Shown here in pieces: positions 5,676-8,379 of a DNA stretch of 8,379 bases. The position numbers and the translations under genes are program-made. The notes beneath the pieces were generated by a model, which saw nothing but the letters and a program-made list of their open reading frames with translations, searched no databases and was not told the DNA's origin. The stretch is from Angelakisella sp. (lineage in GTDB: Bacteria; Bacillota; Clostridia; Oscillospirales; Ruminococcaceae), in contig WSMP01000070.1 in the NCBI GenBank assembly GCA_013316495.1, forward strand, positions 1 through 8,379. The letters run 5' to 3'. How positions within the stretch are numbered: position 1 is the first letter of the stretch; every line of letters starts with the position of its first letter.

Positions 5676-8294
5676 TTATTTTCCCTCCGGGCCGTAGTAG
5701 GCCTGGACCAGGATTTCCTTCAGCTCGCTGATGAGAGGATACCGGGGGTTGGCGGGGGTGCACTGGTCGGCATGGGCCTCGTCGGCCACCTCGTCCAGGT
5801 TCTCCATAAACACCTTTTCAGCGATGCCCTGGCTCTGGATGGAGCGGGGGACGTTCATGGAATCCTGGAGGTCGGTGATGGCCTTGATGAGGCTCTGCAC
5901 CCCCTCTTCAGTGGTGGAGCAGGGCAGGCCCAGGGCCTCGGCAATCTCGGCGTAGCGCTTATCGGCGATGAAGTGCTCGTACTTGGGCCAGGTGGCGAAC
6001 TTGGTGGGGCGCTGGGCGTTGTAAGCGATGACATAGGGCAGCAGGATGGCGTTGGCCCGGCCGTGGGGGATGTGGTAGGCAGAACCCAGCTTGTGGGCCA
6101 GGGAGTGGTTAATCCCCAGGAAAGCGTTGGTGAAGGCCATACCGGCGATGCAGGAGGCGTTGTGCATCCGCTCCCTGGCCTCCTTGTCGGCGCCGTTGTC
6201 GTAGGCCCGCTTCAGGTACTTAAAGACCATGCGGATGGCGTGAAGGGCCAGACCGTCGGTGTAGTCCGAGGCCAGCACCGAGACATAGGCCTCGATGGCG
6301 TGGGTGAGGACATCCATACCGGTATCGGCGGTGACCGCCTTGGGCACCGACATGACGAACTGGGGATCCACAATGGCTACATCGGGGGTCAGCTCGTAAT
6401 CCGCCAGGGGGTACTTGATGTTGTTTTTCTTATCGGTGATAACGGCGAAGGAGGTGACCTCCGAGCCGGTGCCGGAGGTGGTGGGGATGCAGACCAGCTT
6501 GGCCTTTTTGCCCAGCTCCGGGAAGTGGTAGGCGCGCTTGCGGATATCAAAGAACTTCTGCTTCATGCCGGAGAAGGAAATGTCCGGGTGCTCGTAGAAC
6601 ATCCACATCCCCTTGGCGGCGTCCATGGCGGAGCCGCCCCCCAGGGCGATGATAACATCGGGCTGGAAGTGGTTCATCGCCTCCACCCCCCGCATGATGG
6701 TGTCCACCGAGGGATCCGGCTCCACCTCGGCGAAGATTTCGGCGTGGCAGTAGGTGGAGCGCTTGCGCAGATACCAAAGCACCTTGTCGATGTTGCCCAG
6801 CTTTACCATCGTCTCGTCAGTGACGATGAAGGCGCGGCTGATATTTGGCATTTTCTCTAAATACTGGATGGAATTATACTCAAAGTAGATTTTGGGCGGA
6901 ATTTTGAACCACTGCATATTGACCCTCCTTTTGGCAATCCGCTTGATATTCACAAGGTTCTGGGCGGAAACATTGGAGGTGGTGGAGTTCTTGCCAAAGG
7001 AGCCGCAGCCCAGGGTGAGGGAGGGGGTGTTTTCGTTGTAGATATCCCCGATGCCCCCCTGGGAGGAGGGGGAATTGACGATGATGCGGCCCACTTCCAT
7101 CCGCTGGCCGTACTGGGTGATGACATCCGGATCGGTGGCGTGGATGGCGGCGGAGTGATCCAAACCGCCGTTCTGGAGCATCTTGGCGGCCATCTGGAAG
7201 CCCTGCTCCTTATCCTTCACCACAATATAGGCCAGGATGGGGGAGAGCTTCTCTTTGGAGAGGGGGTGTTCCGGGCCTACATCGGGGATTTTGCCAATAA
7301 GAATTTTGGTGTCCTCCGGGACGGTGAAACCTGCCTGCTGGGCAATCCAGAAGGCGGTTTTGCCCACCACTGCGGCGTTGAGAGAACGGCCCTTTTCCTC
7401 CGGGAAGGCGTAGTCGATGAGCTTCTTTTCCTCCTCGCCGGTGACAAAATAGCAGCGGTTCTCCTTCATAATGGCCTCAAAGCGGGGGGCCAGCTCCTTG
7501 TCTACGATGACGGCCTGTTCGGAGGCGCAGATCATGCCGTTATCAAAGGTTTTGGAGAGGATGAGGTCGTTGCAGGCCTGGGGGAGATTGGCGGAAGCGT
7601 GGATGTAGCAGGGGACGTTGCCGGGGCCAACGCCCAGGGCCGGCTTGCCGGTGGAGTAGGCGGCCCGGACCATCCCGGCGCCGCCGGTAGCCAGCACCAA
7701 AGCCACCTCGGGGTGGTTCATCAGGGCGTTGGTGGCGTCCATGGAGGGGATTTCAATCCACTGGACGCAGTCCTTGGGGGCGCCAGCAGCCACAGCGGCG
7801 TCCCGGACGATGCGGGCGGCCTCGGCGGAGCACTGCTGGGCGCTGGGGTGGAAGCCGAAGATGATGGGGCACCGGGCCTTGGCGGCAATCATCGCCTTAA
7901 ACATGGTGGTGGAGGTGGGGTTGGTCACCGGGGTGACGCCGGCCACAATGCCCACCGGCTCGGCAATCTGCACGATGCCGGAAAGTTCGTCGTCCTCAAT
8001 GATGCCCACCGTTTTCTGGCTTTTGATATCATGCCAGATATACTCGGTGGCAAAAAGATTTTTGATGATTTTATCTTCATAAACGCCTCGTCCGGTTTCC
8101 TCCACCGCCAGCTTGGCAAGGCGGGTGTGGTTATCCAGACCGGCCAGGGCCATGGCGTGGGCGATTTCGTCCACCTGCTCCTGGCTCAGGGCCATGTATT
8201 CCTCCAGGGCGGCTTTTGCCTTTGCGGCAAGGCCGTCAATCATCTCCTGGACATTCACCTGGGGTGCGGCTTGGCTTTCTTTTTTTGCAGACAT
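5676..8294 (-). CDS. adhE: AdhE, bifunctional acetaldehyde-CoA/alcohol dehydrogenase
   Basis: Converts acetyl-CoA to acetaldehyde and then to ethanol, using two NADH, in the cytosol; it is the main electron sink of ethanol fermentation and in this family assembles into spirosome filaments. The 872 residues match the fused family length. The N-terminal aldehyde dehydrogenase half (about 15-445) has the catalytic Cys256 in MICASEQ and the glycine segment GVGPGNVP (221-228). After a linker, the iron-type alcohol dehydrogenase half (about 460-872) has the NAD site GGGSAMD (552-558) and the predicted iron ligands Asp661, His665, His730 and His744. Both active sites look intact. The ATG at 8294 follows AGGAGG (8310-8305) with a 10-base gap. 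It is a single gene with a Rex operator and a leader hairpin upstream, and a shared terminator at its end. Confidence 0.98.
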   Translation of the reverse strand: MSAKKESQAAPQVNVQEMIDGLAAKAKAALEEYMALSQEQVDEIAHAMALAGLDNHTRLAKLAVEETGRGVYEDKIIKNLFATEYIWHDIKSQKTVGIIEDDELSGIVQIAEPVGIVAGVTPVTNPTSTTMFKAMIAAKARCPIIFGFHPSAQQCSAEAARIVRDAAVAAGAPKDCVQWIEIPSMDATNALMNHPEVALVLATGGAGMVRAAYSTGKPALGVGPGNVPCYIHASANLPQACNDLILSKTFDNGMICASEQAVIVDKELAPRFEAIMKENRCYFVTGEEEKKLIDYAFPEEKGRSLNAAVVGKTAFWIAQQAGFTVPEDTKILIGKIPDVGPEHPLSKEKLSPILAYIVVKDKEQGFQMAAKMLQNGGLDHSAAIHATDPDVITQYGQRMEVGRIIVNSPSSQGGIGDIYNENTPSLTLGCGSFGKNSTTSNVSAQNLVNIKRIAKRRVNMQWFKIPPKIYFEYNSIQYLEKMPNISRAFIVTDETMVKLGNIDKVLWYLRKRSTYCHAEIFAEVEPDPSVDTIMRGVEAMNHFQPDVIIALGGGSAMDAAKGMWMFYEHPDISFSGMKQKFFDIRKRAYHFPELGKKAKLVCIPTTSGTGSEVTSFAVITDKKNNIKYPLADYELTPDVAIVDPQFVMSVPKAVTADTGMDVLTHAIEAYVSVLASDYTDGLALHAIRMVFKYLKRAYDNGADKEARERMHNASCIAGMAFTNAFLGINHSLAHKLGSAYHIPHGRANAILLPYVIAYNAQRPTKFATWPKYEHFIADKRYAEIAEALGLPCSTTEEGVQSLIKAITDLQDSMNVPRSIQSQGIAEKVFMENLDEVADEAHADQCTPANPRYPLISELKEILVQAYYGPEGK

Positions 8295-8325
8295 CGTGTC
8301 AGCTCCTCCTTTTCATGACCGCTGC

Positions 8326-8352
8326 CGCGTTTCCCCCTAGGGGGAAGACGCG
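8326..8352 (-). other. Stable hairpin in the adhE 5' leader
   Basis: CGCG-TTTCCCCC (8326-8337) pairs with GGGGGAAG-A-CGCG (8340-8352): 12 pairs, including one G-T wobble and one bulged A, around a 2-base TA centre (the hairpin loop may open by a pair or two). It lies between the Rex site and the ribosome site and has no T-run after it on the minus strand, so it is not a terminator. A position near the mRNA 5' end suits a stability or processing role, but this is inference. Confidence 0.6.
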
Positions 8353-8360
8353 AGCTTGAT

Positions 8361-8378
8361 ATGTTAATAACTTAACAA
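8361..8378. promoter_or_regulatory. Rex operator of adhE
   Basis: On the minus strand the site reads TTGTTAA-GTTA-TTAACAT, 13 of the 14 fixed bases of the Rex consensus TTGTTAA-N4-TTAACAA. Rex is the NADH/NAD+-sensing repressor of fermentation genes, and adhE is a classic target in Firmicutes. High NADH would release Rex and switch on ethanol formation. The adhE promoter must overlap it or lie just beyond the window edge; no complete -35/-10 pair can be placed inside the window. Confidence 0.88.
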
Positions 8379-8379
8379 T

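Noticed and set aside
7140..8318. 392-codon + strand open frame, and a similar one at 5772-6860
   Set aside because: Both are Gly/His/Val-rich antisense shadows of adhE; all adhE catalytic residues lie on the minus strand.

Overview
The window looks like chromosome from a GC-rich, anaerobic, spore-forming-type member of the Firmicutes, most like the gut Oscillospiraceae (the Flavonifractor/Intestinimonas kind). This is inferred from four signals seen together: a perfect CIRCE operator in front of clpB, a near-perfect Rex operator in front of a fused adhE, a signal-less collagen-like protein of the exosporium type, and strong AGGAGG-like ribosome sites in GC-rich coding sequence. No mobile-element gene, tRNA, rRNA or CRISPR array was found.

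Layout: (1) 1-138, the probable 3' end of a hydrophobic protein. (2) 154-254, CIRCE, a sigma-A promoter and the clpB ribosome site. (3) 255-2876 (+), clpB, a class III AAA+ disaggregase. (4) 2877-3133, a convergent gap filled by a roughly 220-bp structured element bounded by two related 34-nt palindromes whose differences are all base-pair preserving, with GC-rich hairpins between them. (5) 3134-4396 (-), a CPA2-type cation:proton antiporter. (6) 4397-4724, a divergent non-coding stretch with candidate promoters, small inverted repeats and an intrinsic terminator that follows no visible gene. (7) 4725-5609 (+), a collagen-like protein with 49 uninterrupted Gly-X-Y triplets, including six copies of a 36-bp repeat, and a beta-rich C-terminal domain. 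(8) 5632-5657, a perfectly symmetric bidirectional terminator. (9) 5676-8294 (-), adhE, with a 5'-leader hairpin and a Rex site at the right edge of the window.

The genes appear to be independent single-gene units in alternating orientation rather than one pathway. What links them is regulation by stress or physiological state: heat or protein damage (HrcA/CIRCE) for clpB, NADH/NAD+ balance (Rex) for adhE, and possibly sporulation for the collagen-like protein. The best candidate for something undescribed is the paired-palindrome element between clpB and the antiporter; next is the terminator placed in front of the collagen-like gene.
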